DNA of 64,000 bases from Candidatus Dormiibacterota bacterium (GTDB lineage Bacteria > Chloroflexota > Dormibacteria > Dormibacterales > Dormibacteraceae): positions 186,001-250,000 of the forward strand of contig PLJM01000012.1 in NCBI GenBank assembly GCA_003139695.1, given 5' to 3'. Numbering within the stretch: position 1 is the first letter of the stretch; the number at the start of each line of letters is the position of its first letter. Positions 17,781 through 24,659 of this stretch are shown one piece after another. The notes beneath the pieces are model-generated. The model had not been told where the DNA came from, ran no database searches, and worked only from the letters and a program-made list of their open reading frames with translations. The translations under genes were made by a program, and so were the position numbers.

Positions 17781-17811
17781 TCGGTCGACGCGAAGGGGAG
17801 GAGTCAGGGGT

Positions 17812-18540
17812 TTGGCTTCGCAGGTCAGGCTGGACAGGCGCGTCACCACGTCCCAGGTGGACGACGTCACGCCCAGCATCGCGGTCGTAGAAGCTCCCGA
17901 GGCCGCGCGCTCGCAAAGCGAAGCAGCCTACATGCGTATCAGGGACCGGATCGTGTGCCTGGACATGGCTCCCGGCTCGGTCGTGAACGAATCGCGGCTG
18001 CGCGAGGTTCTGGAGATCGGCCGCACGCCAATTCGGGAAGCGCTGCAGCGCCTGGCGCTGGAGAACCTGGTCAAGTCGGTTCCGCATCGCGGAACGTTCG
18101 TGACCGACGTGAACATCACCGACCTGGCCCGCATCACAGAGGTGAGGGTCGTGCTCGAGGGCCATGCCGCCCGGCTGGCCGCCGAGCGACTCGCCGGCCA
18201 GGATCGTGTGTCGGTCCAAGAGCTGCTGGCCAACCTCGAAGGGGGCGGTGCGACAAACCAGCGAGAGCTCATGCGCCTCGACCAACGGATCCATCGCCAG
18301 ATCTATCGCGCCGCGCGCAACTCGTTTCTCGAGAGCACGCTGGAGCGCTACCTCAATCTCAGCCTAAGACTCTGGTATCTCGTCGTGGATCGAGAGGTGA
18401 GATTGCGCGAGGCAGTGGCAGAGCACGTGGAGCTGCTCCGCGCCGTGCTGGCGGGCGAAGGATCGCTTGCCGAGGACAGTATGCGGCGGCACGTGACCGG
18501 CTTCGAGCGTGAGATTCGGCGAGTTCTGGTGGAGCGATAA
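17812..18540 (+). CDS. GntR-family (FCD) transcriptional regulator
   Basis: The start is a TTG at 17812 preceded by a strong GGGGAGGAG ribosome site with about 9 bp spacing. The product is 242 residues, beginning LASQVRLDRRVTTSQVDD. The N-terminal winged helix reads AYMRIRDRIVCLDMAPGSVVNESRLREVLEIGRTPIREALQRL, with the family-defining RTPIREAL, followed by PHRGTFV. The C-terminal FCD domain carries the effector and metal-site residues, for example TEVRVVLEGHAARLAA and RIHRQIYRAARN. It heads an operon of a phosphoesterase, a permease, alcohol and aldehyde dehydrogenases, a demethylating flavoprotein and ETF. It is therefore the likely substrate-sensing repressor of that pathway. Any in-frame codons upstream of the TTG are read through the kinase gene and rejected. 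Confidence 0.85.
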   Translation: MASQVRLDRRVTTSQVDDVTPSIAVVEAPEAARSQSEAAYMRIRDRIVCLDMAPGSVVNESRLREVLEIGRTPIREALQRLALENLVKSVPHRGTFVTDVNITDLARITEVRVVLEGHAARLAAERLAGQDRVSVQELLANLEGGGATNQRELMRLDQRIHRQIYRAARNSFLESTLERYLNLSLRLWYLVVDREVRLREAVAEHVELLRAVLAGEGSLAEDSMRRHVTGFEREIRRVLVER

Positions 18541-18542
18541 AA

Positions 18543-19478
18543 ATGTCCAAGATCTTCTTTGCCACCGACCTGCACGGCTCCGAGATGTGCTGGCGCAAGT
18601 TCCTCAACGCGGCCAAGTTCTACGACGCCGACGTCCTGATCTGCGGCGGGGACATGACAGGCAAGGCCATCGTCCCAATCGTCCGGGAGAACGGCCACTT
18701 CACATTCACGCTCGCCGGTGTTGAGCAGGCGGTGGGCGCCGAGCAGGTTGGAGAAATCGAAGCCCAGATACGCCGCAAGGGCTACTACCCCCTGCAGATG
18801 AGCGTCGAGCGGCTGCATGAGCTCGACCAGGACGAGAAGATGAGAGCCGAGACCTTTCAGCAGGTGATGCTCGAGGGCGTCGACCGTTGGATGGGCATGG
18901 CCGCCGACAAGCTGCGAGGAACGGGGGTGCGCTGCTTTGTCTGCCCGGGTAACGACGACGAGATGGATGTCGACGACGTCATCCGGCGCTCCGACCTGGT
19001 GGAGCTCGGCGAGGGCAAGATGGTGGAGATCGACGGCTGGACGATGATCTCGACCGGGTGGTCCAACCACACTCCGTGGAACACGCATCGCGAGGAAACC
19101 GAGGAACAGCTCGCCAAAAGGATCGAGGCGATGGCCAAGCAAGTTTCGGACCCTTCGCACGCGATCTTCAACCTGCATTGCCCGCCTTACAAATCAGGCC
19201 TTGACGAGGCGCCGGCCATCGACGCCGACCTGAGGTTGCTTCACGGCGGACGCGCGCTTCGACCCGTCGGCTCGACCGCGGTACGCGAGGCAATCGAGAA
19301 GCATCAGCCTCTTCTATCCCTGCACGGGCACATCCACGAGAGCAAGGGCGCCATAAAGATTGGCAAGACGCTCTCGATCAATCCCGGCAGCTCATACGAA
19401 GAGGGAATGCTCATGGGAGCGATCATCCAGCTCGATCCCAAGAAAGGCATCAAGAGCTACCAGCTGGTCAACGGATAA
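18543..19478 (+). CDS. Calcineurin-like metallophosphoesterase
   Basis: This 311-residue cytoplasmic protein has the full metallophosphoesterase motif series: ATDLHGSE (DxH), ICGGDMTG (GD), VCPGNDDE (GND), FNLHCPPY (H) and LHGHIHES (GHxH). It begins two bases after the GntR stop codon. It lies ahead of the amino-acid-type permease, inside the methylated-amine operon. Relatives hydrolyse phosphomonoesters or diesters; the operon context makes a phosphorylated amino alcohol or a glycerophosphodiester a plausible substrate, but nothing in the sequence specifies it. There is a Glu/Lys-rich insertion around REETEEQLAKRIEAMAKQ between the GND and H motifs. Confidence 0.8.
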   Translation: MSKIFFATDLHGSEMCWRKFLNAAKFYDADVLICGGDMTGKAIVPIVRENGHFTFTLAGVEQAVGAEQVGEIEAQIRRKGYYPLQMSVERLHELDQDEKMRAETFQQVMLEGVDRWMGMAADKLRGTGVRCFVCPGNDDEMDVDDVIRRSDLVELGEGKMVEIDGWTMISTGWSNHTPWNTHREETEEQLAKRIEAMAKQVSDPSHAIFNLHCPPYKSGLDEAPAIDADLRLLHGGRALRPVGSTAVREAIEKHQPLLSLHGHIHESKGAIKIGKTLSINPGSSYEEGMLMGAIIQLDPKKGIKSYQLVNG

Positions 19479-19499
19479 AAGTGAGGAGGAAGCAAGCAG

Positions 19500-21164
19500 A
19501 TGGCTGAATCGACGATGGGCGGCCCGGCGCCGGCACGGCCGGGACTGTTTCTAAGGAATGCCACGGGGCTCGTCAAAGCCTGGTCGACATTCGACGCTTT
19601 CATCTACTCGTTCTGGTCGATAAACCTGATCACGCTCGGGCTGTACGGCATGTCGTTTGTGTACACCGTCCCGGACGGCCAGCTACTCGCCGGGATCCTG
19701 CTCTTCGGCGTGCTTGTCACTTTCCTGGTCATCACCTACGCGATGTTGGTGAGCGTCATGCCGCGCACCGGGGGCGACTATGCGTGGCAGAGTCGCGTCC
19801 TCGGCGGAGGACTTGGTTTCGTCCTGTCGATCACGGGATGGTGGTTCACGCTGTTCCTCTGGACGCCCATCTACGCCAACATCCTCGTCGTCCAGTTCTT
19901 TGCTCCGCTCGCCTACACACTGGGCGCGACGAGCGTGGCCACGTGGTTCGTCAGCCCGATAGGCATCTTTGTCTCCTGCTTGATAGTGCTCGCGTTCGTG
20001 AGCATCGTCGTCACGATGGGCATGGAGACCTACGCTCAAATTCAGAAGGTGTGCTTCTGGATCGGCCTTGTGGGACTTGCCGTCGTCTGTGGCCTGCTGC
20101 TGGTCTACAGCCAGAGCGACTTCCAGAACGCCTTCAACCGTGAGGCAACGAGCCTCTTCAACGCGGGGCCCAACGCCTACCAGGGCACCATCGACGCCGC
20201 GAGCAAGACCTTCGGAGGCTCGAGCTTCGGCACACTTTCATTCGGCCCTGTGCTTCTTCTCCTCCCCTGGCTGGCCTTCTACCTGCTCTGGCCCAACTGG
20301 GGCGCGACGCTCTACGGCGAAGTCCGCGGAGCTAAGGACATCCGCAAGCCTTTCTGGAGCATGTTCTCGGGGCTGTGGGTCACGGTGGCCCTGGTGGCGG
20401 TGGTCGTGCTTCTGATCAACAAGACCATCGGCTGGAACTTCTACCAATCAGCCAACGCGGCTTACTGGAACAGCCTCTTCTTGGTCCCGGGCGCCGTCGC
20501 CCCGCCGGTTCCGATCTGGCCTTACCCGGTGATGTTCGCTGGATTCCTCGTCAACAACCACCTGTTCCAGGCGCTGCTCATCATCGTCATGGGCCTGTGG
20601 TTCTTCGGCTGGGCCGGGACGCTGTTCCTGTCCTCGACCCGCGTCATCTTCGCTGCGGCCTTCGACCGCGTGCTGCCGGCCTGGGCGGCCAACATCTCGG
20701 CCAAGCGCCGCGTTCCCTATGGCTCGCTCATCTTGATGATCGTGCCTTCGATCGTGATCAGCGCCATCTACGCGTACAAGCCCTCGTTCACCAGCGTCTT
20801 TCTAGACGCCACCGCCGTCCTCGCCTTGACGTTCTTCGCCACCACCGTCGCTGCGATCATCCTGCCGTGGAGGCGAAAGGATCTCTATGACGCCTCGCCG
20901 ATCGCCAGCTGGAAATTCGCGGGGATACCGGCCATCACCATCGTCGGGGTGATCACCGGCGGGTTCCTGCTCTTCATGCTCTGGGAGTGGTCGTTCAACT
21001 CTGCCGACCTGTACGGCACAACGTTCTCGTCGACACCAAACTCCGTCTATTACTTCCTCGCGACATACATCGTCGCGGTCGTCATCTACGTCGTGGCACG
21101 CATCGTTCGGAAGAGCCAGGGAATCGACCTGGCACGCATCCATCACGAGATTCCGGTTGAATAG
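19500..21164 (+). CDS. APC-superfamily amino acid/amine permease
   Basis: This 554-residue transporter has about 12 membrane helices, starting with FSTFDAFIYS-like WSTFDAFIYSFWSINLIT. A later hydrophobic core includes LLLPWLAFYLLWPNWGATLYGEVRGAKD, the conserved APC segment before helix 7, and it ends with a short cytoplasmic tail. The start ATG has a good ribosome site (GAGGAGG, about 10 bp upstream). Position in the GntR operon between a phosphoesterase and alcohol/aldehyde dehydrogenases suggests import of a methylated amine, choline-like compound or amino acid used by the pathway. The N-terminal MAESTMGGPAPARPG extension is not part of the fold. Substrate specificity cannot be read from the sequence. 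Confidence 0.8.
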   Translation: MAESTMGGPAPARPGLFLRNATGLVKAWSTFDAFIYSFWSINLITLGLYGMSFVYTVPDGQLLAGILLFGVLVTFLVITYAMLVSVMPRTGGDYAWQSRVLGGGLGFVLSITGWWFTLFLWTPIYANILVVQFFAPLAYTLGATSVATWFVSPIGIFVSCLIVLAFVSIVVTMGMETYAQIQKVCFWIGLVGLAVVCGLLLVYSQSDFQNAFNREATSLFNAGPNAYQGTIDAASKTFGGSSFGTLSFGPVLLLLPWLAFYLLWPNWGATLYGEVRGAKDIRKPFWSMFSGLWVTVALVAVVVLLINKTIGWNFYQSANAAYWNSLFLVPGAVAPPVPIWPYPVMFAGFLVNNHLFQALLIIVMGLWFFGWAGTLFLSSTRVIFAAAFDRVLPAWAANISAKRRVPYGSLILMIVPSIVISAIYAYKPSFTSVFLDATAVLALTFFATTVAAIILPWRRKDLYDASPIASWKFAGIPAITIVGVITGGFLLFMLWEWSFNSADLYGTTFSSTPNSVYYFLATYIVAVVIYVVARIVRKSQGIDLARIHHEIPVE

Positions 21165-21176
21165 AGGCGCAACCAC

Positions 21177-21202
21177 GGCCGCCGGGCTTCGGTCCGGCGG
21201 CC
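21177..21202 (+). terminator. 9-bp GC hairpin between permease and alcohol dehydrogenase
   Basis: GGCCGCCGG (21177-21185) pairs perfectly with CCGGCGGCC (21194-21202) around an 8-nt loop. It lies 13 bp after the permease stop and 15 bp before the next ATG. No T-tract follows, so it is more likely a partial terminator, an mRNA processing site or a stabiliser that tunes expression within the operon. Confidence 0.35.
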
Positions 21203-21217
21203 GAGCCTTGTAAAGAA

Positions 21218-22420
21218 ATGCTGGAACACACACTTCGCACTTATCAAAGCCCGACGCGCCTTGTTCAGCGCCTGGGCGCCATCCGCGAGCTCGGCAACGA
21301 AGCCGTGCTGCTCGGAATTCGCCGGCCCATGCTGGTCACCGATCCCGGCGTCAAGGCCGCCGGCCTCTTGGACACAGCGCTCGAAGCCCTGCGCGGCTCC
21401 GACGTCGAGCCCGTGGTGTTCGACCGGGTAAAAGCGAACCCGGGCGTTGAGCTGGTCGACGCGGGCGCGGCCGAGTATCGGGCTCAGGGCTGCGACGGCC
21501 TGGTCGCCATCGGCGGCGGAAGCTCGATCGACACCGCCAAGGGCATCGGCGTCGTCGCCGCCCACAGCGGCAGCATCCTCGACTACGAATGGGGGCACAG
21601 CCCGCTCACCTCGCGCATCCCGCCGATGATCGCCGTGCCGACCACTGCGGGCACCGGCAGCGAGGTGACGCTATGGGCGGTGATCACCGATCCCAAGCGA
21701 AAGATCAAGTTCAACGTCGGCGGCACCCCGAACATCGCCTCGTGGGTGGCTCTTATCGACCCCGAGCTGAGCGTGCGGCTCCCGGCGCCGGTGACCGCGG
21801 GAACAGGGATGGACGCGCTCGCGCACGCGGTCGAGTGCTTCACGATGGTCTACTACCAGCCGTTCACAGACGCCGTCGCATTGATGGCGATGGAGTACGT
21901 CGCCCGCTACTTGAGGGTCGCCTTCTCGCAGGGCCAGAACCTGCAGGCGCGCTACTACATGAGCGCTGCGGCGATGCTCGGCGGCCTTGCGTATGGCACC
22001 GACTCGGCGGGTGCCGCTCACGCGATGAGCCAGAGCGCCGGCGGCGTCCACGATGCGCCTCATGGCGCGCTCACCGCCCGCCTGCTCGGCCCGGTCATGG
22101 AGTACAACCACGCTGGCGAACCGGTGCGATTCGCGCGGATGGCGGAGGCTTTCGGTCTCGACGTACGAGGAAAGCCGGTATGGCGCGCCGCGGAGATGGC
22201 GGTCGAGTACGTGCACCAGCTGACAAAGGACGTCGAGATCCCCAGCCTGCAGGAGCTCGGCTTCGCCGAGGACGAGATTCCAATGCTCGCGGACAAGGCT
22301 TTCGCAGATCCGCAGACGATCGGCAACCCGCGCGACGTCGATGCTGCCGCCTATCGCCGGATCTATGCCCAGGCATTCGAGCTTGGCCGCCATCGCGCCA
22401 ACGCGAAGGTGTCGAAGTAA
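21218..22420 (+). CDS. Iron-containing (group III) alcohol dehydrogenase
   Basis: This 400-residue enzyme has the NAD-binding motif GGGSSIDTAKGIG and the PTTAGTGSEVT loop. Metal ligands are in GTGMDALAHAVECF and in HAMSQSAGGVHDAPHGALTA, where the histidines match the Asp/His3 site of Fe-ADHs. It would interconvert an alcohol and its aldehyde with NAD(H). The adjacent aldehyde dehydrogenase makes a two-step alcohol oxidation plausible; in this operon choline to betaine aldehyde to betaine is one reading, and another short-chain amino alcohol is another. The ribosome site is weak (TTGTAAAGAAATG), and a strong hairpin lies just upstream, so its translation may be lower than that of its neighbours. 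Confidence 0.85.
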   Translation: MLEHTLRTYQSPTRLVQRLGAIRELGNEAVLLGIRRPMLVTDPGVKAAGLLDTALEALRGSDVEPVVFDRVKANPGVELVDAGAAEYRAQGCDGLVAIGGGSSIDTAKGIGVVAAHSGSILDYEWGHSPLTSRIPPMIAVPTTAGTGSEVTLWAVITDPKRKIKFNVGGTPNIASWVALIDPELSVRLPAPVTAGTGMDALAHAVECFTMVYYQPFTDAVALMAMEYVARYLRVAFSQGQNLQARYYMSAAAMLGGLAYGTDSAGAAHAMSQSAGGVHDAPHGALTARLLGPVMEYNHAGEPVRFARMAEAFGLDVRGKPVWRAAEMAVEYVHQLTKDVEIPSLQELGFAEDEIPMLADKAFADPQTIGNPRDVDAAAYRRIYAQAFELGRHRANAKVSK

Positions 22421-22438
22421 CCCCTTTGGAGAGGTGAC

Positions 22439-23905
22439 ATGACAGTCGACGTGGCCAGGTCGGTGCGGAAAATGTTCGTGGACGGCAAGTGGGTCGAGTC
22501 GGAGAGCGGGCAGACTTTCGACGCAGTCAGCCCCGCGACCGGCGAAACCATCGCATCGGTGCCGAAAGGCACGCGCGCCGATGCGAAGCGGGCGGTTGAG
22601 GCAGCGCACAAGGCGCGACGCGCGATGGCCGACCTGAAGGGGTTCGCGCGCTCCGCGCGGCTGCACCGGATTGCGGACTCGATCGAACAGCATCGTGAAG
22701 AGCTCGGACACCTACTGACGCTGGACCAGGGCAAGCCGATGCACGCCGAGGCTCTCGGGGAGGTCGACGAAGCCGCCGAGTACTTTCGCATTGCCGCCGA
22801 GGACCTGAAACGGCTCGAGGGCCGCGTTATCCCATCTGCGAGCCCAAGCAAGCTGGTCATGACCCGCCACTACCCGCGCGGCGTCTACGGGATCATCACC
22901 CCCTGGAACTGGCCGCTGACCATGGCGGCGGAGCTCATCGCGCCGGCGCTGGCTGCAGGCAACACCGTGGTCTGGACCCCGGCCTCGTCGACGAGCGTCA
23001 TCTCGGTCGCGCTCATGGAGTGCATAGCGGAGGCCGACTTCCCGCCCGGGGCGGTGAACCTCGTGACCGGCCCGGGGGCCGAGGTCGGGGACGAGGTGGC
23101 CGGCCACCCGTTGGTCGACGGCGTCGGTTTTGTCGGTTCGACCGAGACCGGGGCCTCGGTGGCACGCCGAGCAGCCGGCAAGCACGTGATGCTCGAGCTC
23201 GGCGGCAACGGCCCGATGGTGATCTTCGCCGACGCCAACATCACCCGTGCGGTCGAAGGCGCGATCGTCGGCTGCTACCTGTGCGCCGGCCAGAGCTGCA
23301 CCGCGGGCGAGCGGATCCTGGTCGAGGAGCCGATCCACGACGAGTTCGTGGCTCGTCTCGAGGAAGCGACGCGCGCATTGCGCCTCGGCGACCCGTTCGC
23401 GGCCGAAACCACCTTGGGGCCCCTGAACAACGAAGGCGTGGCGACCAAGATGGACGACCACGTTGCAGACGCTCTGGAAGGCGGGGCGAAGCTGGTGCTC
23501 GGAGGCAAGCGCGCCGAGGGCTTTCCAACCCGGCTCTACTACCCCGCCACGATCCTCGACGGCGTCGTGCCGTCGATGCGAGTCAGCAAGGAAGAGACGT
23601 TCGGTCCAATCGCGCCGATCATCAAGTTCCACGACGAGAAGCAGGCGTTGGCGATTGCCAACGACTCTCCGTACGGGCTCCTGGGCGCGGTCTACACCCG
23701 CGACCTCTCCCGTGCCCTCCGCTTCGCCGACAACCTCGAGATGGGTTGGGTGAACGTCAACGAGTCCACCAACTACTGGGAGGCGCACCTGCCGTTTGGC
23801 GGCCGCGCCGGCAAGCACAGCGGTATTGGGCGGGTCGGCGGGCGTTTCGCCCTCGAGCAGATGACCGACCTCAAGACGATCGTGATCGAGGTCGATGGCG
23901 GGTAG
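22439..23905 (+). CDS. NAD(P)-dependent aldehyde dehydrogenase (betaine-aldehyde/succinate-semialdehyde type)
   Basis: This 488-residue ALDH has the usual cores. PWNWPL and the cofactor region GNTVVWTPASST come first, then GFVGSTETGASVARRA. The catalytic Glu is in LELGGNGPMV, the nucleophilic Cys in CAGQSCTAGERI, and the C-terminal cofactor motif is ETFGPIAP. The start ATG has GGAGAGGTGAC ahead of it. It follows the iron alcohol dehydrogenase by 18 bp and overlaps the next gene by 11 bp, so it belongs to the same operon. Betaine aldehyde is a sensible substrate in this context, but the ALDH subfamily cannot be settled by eye; formaldehyde or methylamino-aldehydes remain possible. Confidence 0.85.
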   Translation: MTVDVARSVRKMFVDGKWVESESGQTFDAVSPATGETIASVPKGTRADAKRAVEAAHKARRAMADLKGFARSARLHRIADSIEQHREELGHLLTLDQGKPMHAEALGEVDEAAEYFRIAAEDLKRLEGRVIPSASPSKLVMTRHYPRGVYGIITPWNWPLTMAAELIAPALAAGNTVVWTPASSTSVISVALMECIAEADFPPGAVNLVTGPGAEVGDEVAGHPLVDGVGFVGSTETGASVARRAAGKHVMLELGGNGPMVIFADANITRAVEGAIVGCYLCAGQSCTAGERILVEEPIHDEFVARLEEATRALRLGDPFAAETTLGPLNNEGVATKMDDHVADALEGGAKLVLGGKRAEGFPTRLYYPATILDGVVPSMRVSKEETFGPIAPIIKFHDEKQALAIANDSPYGLLGAVYTRDLSRALRFADNLEMGWVNVNESTNYWEAHLPFGGRAGKHSGIGRVGGRFALEQMTDLKTIVIEVDGG

Positions 23906-24659
23906 CGGCCCGCTCGAGGATCCGATAGCGGAGGCCGAACGGATCGCATCGGCTGCCGCGGCCGCACGGGTGGGCGTGAAGCTGATGGGCGGAGCCGGCA
24001 TCCATCTTCACTCGCCCAGCGCACACCGGCCGCCGCTGCGGCGAAAGTACGGCGACCTCGACTACGCCATGCCCAAGCGAGACAGGAAGGCTGCGCTCGC
24101 ATTCTTTCCTTCGCTCGGCTACGAAGCGAACGAGCGGTTCAATCTGATGCAGGGAGACCACCGGCTCTATTTCTTCGACAACCTGCACAGTCGCCAGGTC
24201 GACGTGTTCATCGACTCGATCAGGATGTCGCACGTCATCGACCTGCGCGACAGGCTGGACCACGACGGCCCGTGCGCGACCCCCTCCGACCTGCTGCTGA
24301 GCAAGCTGCAGATCTACGAGATGAACCGCAAGGATCTGGTCGACCTCACCGCGCTGCTCCTCGACCACCCTGTCGCAAGCAACGATGTTGAGGCTATCGA
24401 CGCCGCCTACATCGCCGGCCTGACCGCCGACGACTGGCGCCTGTATCACGCGCTCGAGGTCAACATCGTGAAGCTCCTCGCCACGCTGGACGAGCTGGAT
24501 GTCGATCGCGACCTGGTCAGGTCACGGGTGGACGAGATATGGAAGGCGGTCGAGGCCCAATCGAAACCGCTGAAGTGGAAGCTTCGCGCCCAGGTTGGCG
24601 AACGCGTCAGTTGGTACGAGCTGCCGGAAGAGGTCCGTTCGCCTTACCAGCCCGAGTGA
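23895..24659 (+). CDS. Nucleotidyltransferase-fold protein of unknown role
   Basis: A 254-residue protein that I recognise only as a probable DNA-polymerase-beta-type nucleotidyltransferase. KLMGGAGIHLHSP resembles the G-G/S segment, RRKYGDLDYAMPKRD gives an acidic DxD-like pair, and SRQVDVFIDSI supplies the third acidic strand. TPSDLLLSKLQIYEMNRKDLVDLTALL is the typical helical follow-up, with the RKDxxD seen in AbiEii/MNT-like enzymes. It starts inside the end of the aldehyde dehydrogenase gene (11-bp overlap) and its stop overlaps the next GTG (GTGA), so it is firmly embedded in the catabolic operon. No toxin-antitoxin partner is visible. A regulatory nucleotidylation role is speculative. 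Confidence 0.55.
   Translation: MAGSGPLEDPIAEAERIASAAAAARVGVKLMGGAGIHLHSPSAHRPPLRRKYGDLDYAMPKRDRKAALAFFPSLGYEANERFNLMQGDHRLYFFDNLHSRQVDVFIDSIRMSHVIDLRDRLDHDGPCATPSDLLLSKLQIYEMNRKDLVDLTALLLDHPVASNDVEAIDAAYIAGLTADDWRLYHALEVNIVKLLATLDELDVDRDLVRSRVDEIWKAVEAQSKPLKWKLRAQVGERVSWYELPEEVRSPYQPE

Noticed and set aside
22712..24001. A 429-codon minus-strand frame opposite the aldehyde dehydrogenase
   Set aside because: It is antisense to a gene with intact catalytic motifs and has low-complexity composition; there is no ribosome site or family resemblance.
23895..24659. Toxin-antitoxin or abortive-infection system built on the nucleotidyltransferase-like gene
   Set aside because: No AbiEi-like or HEPN partner lies next to it, and both neighbours are metabolic genes with overlapping starts.
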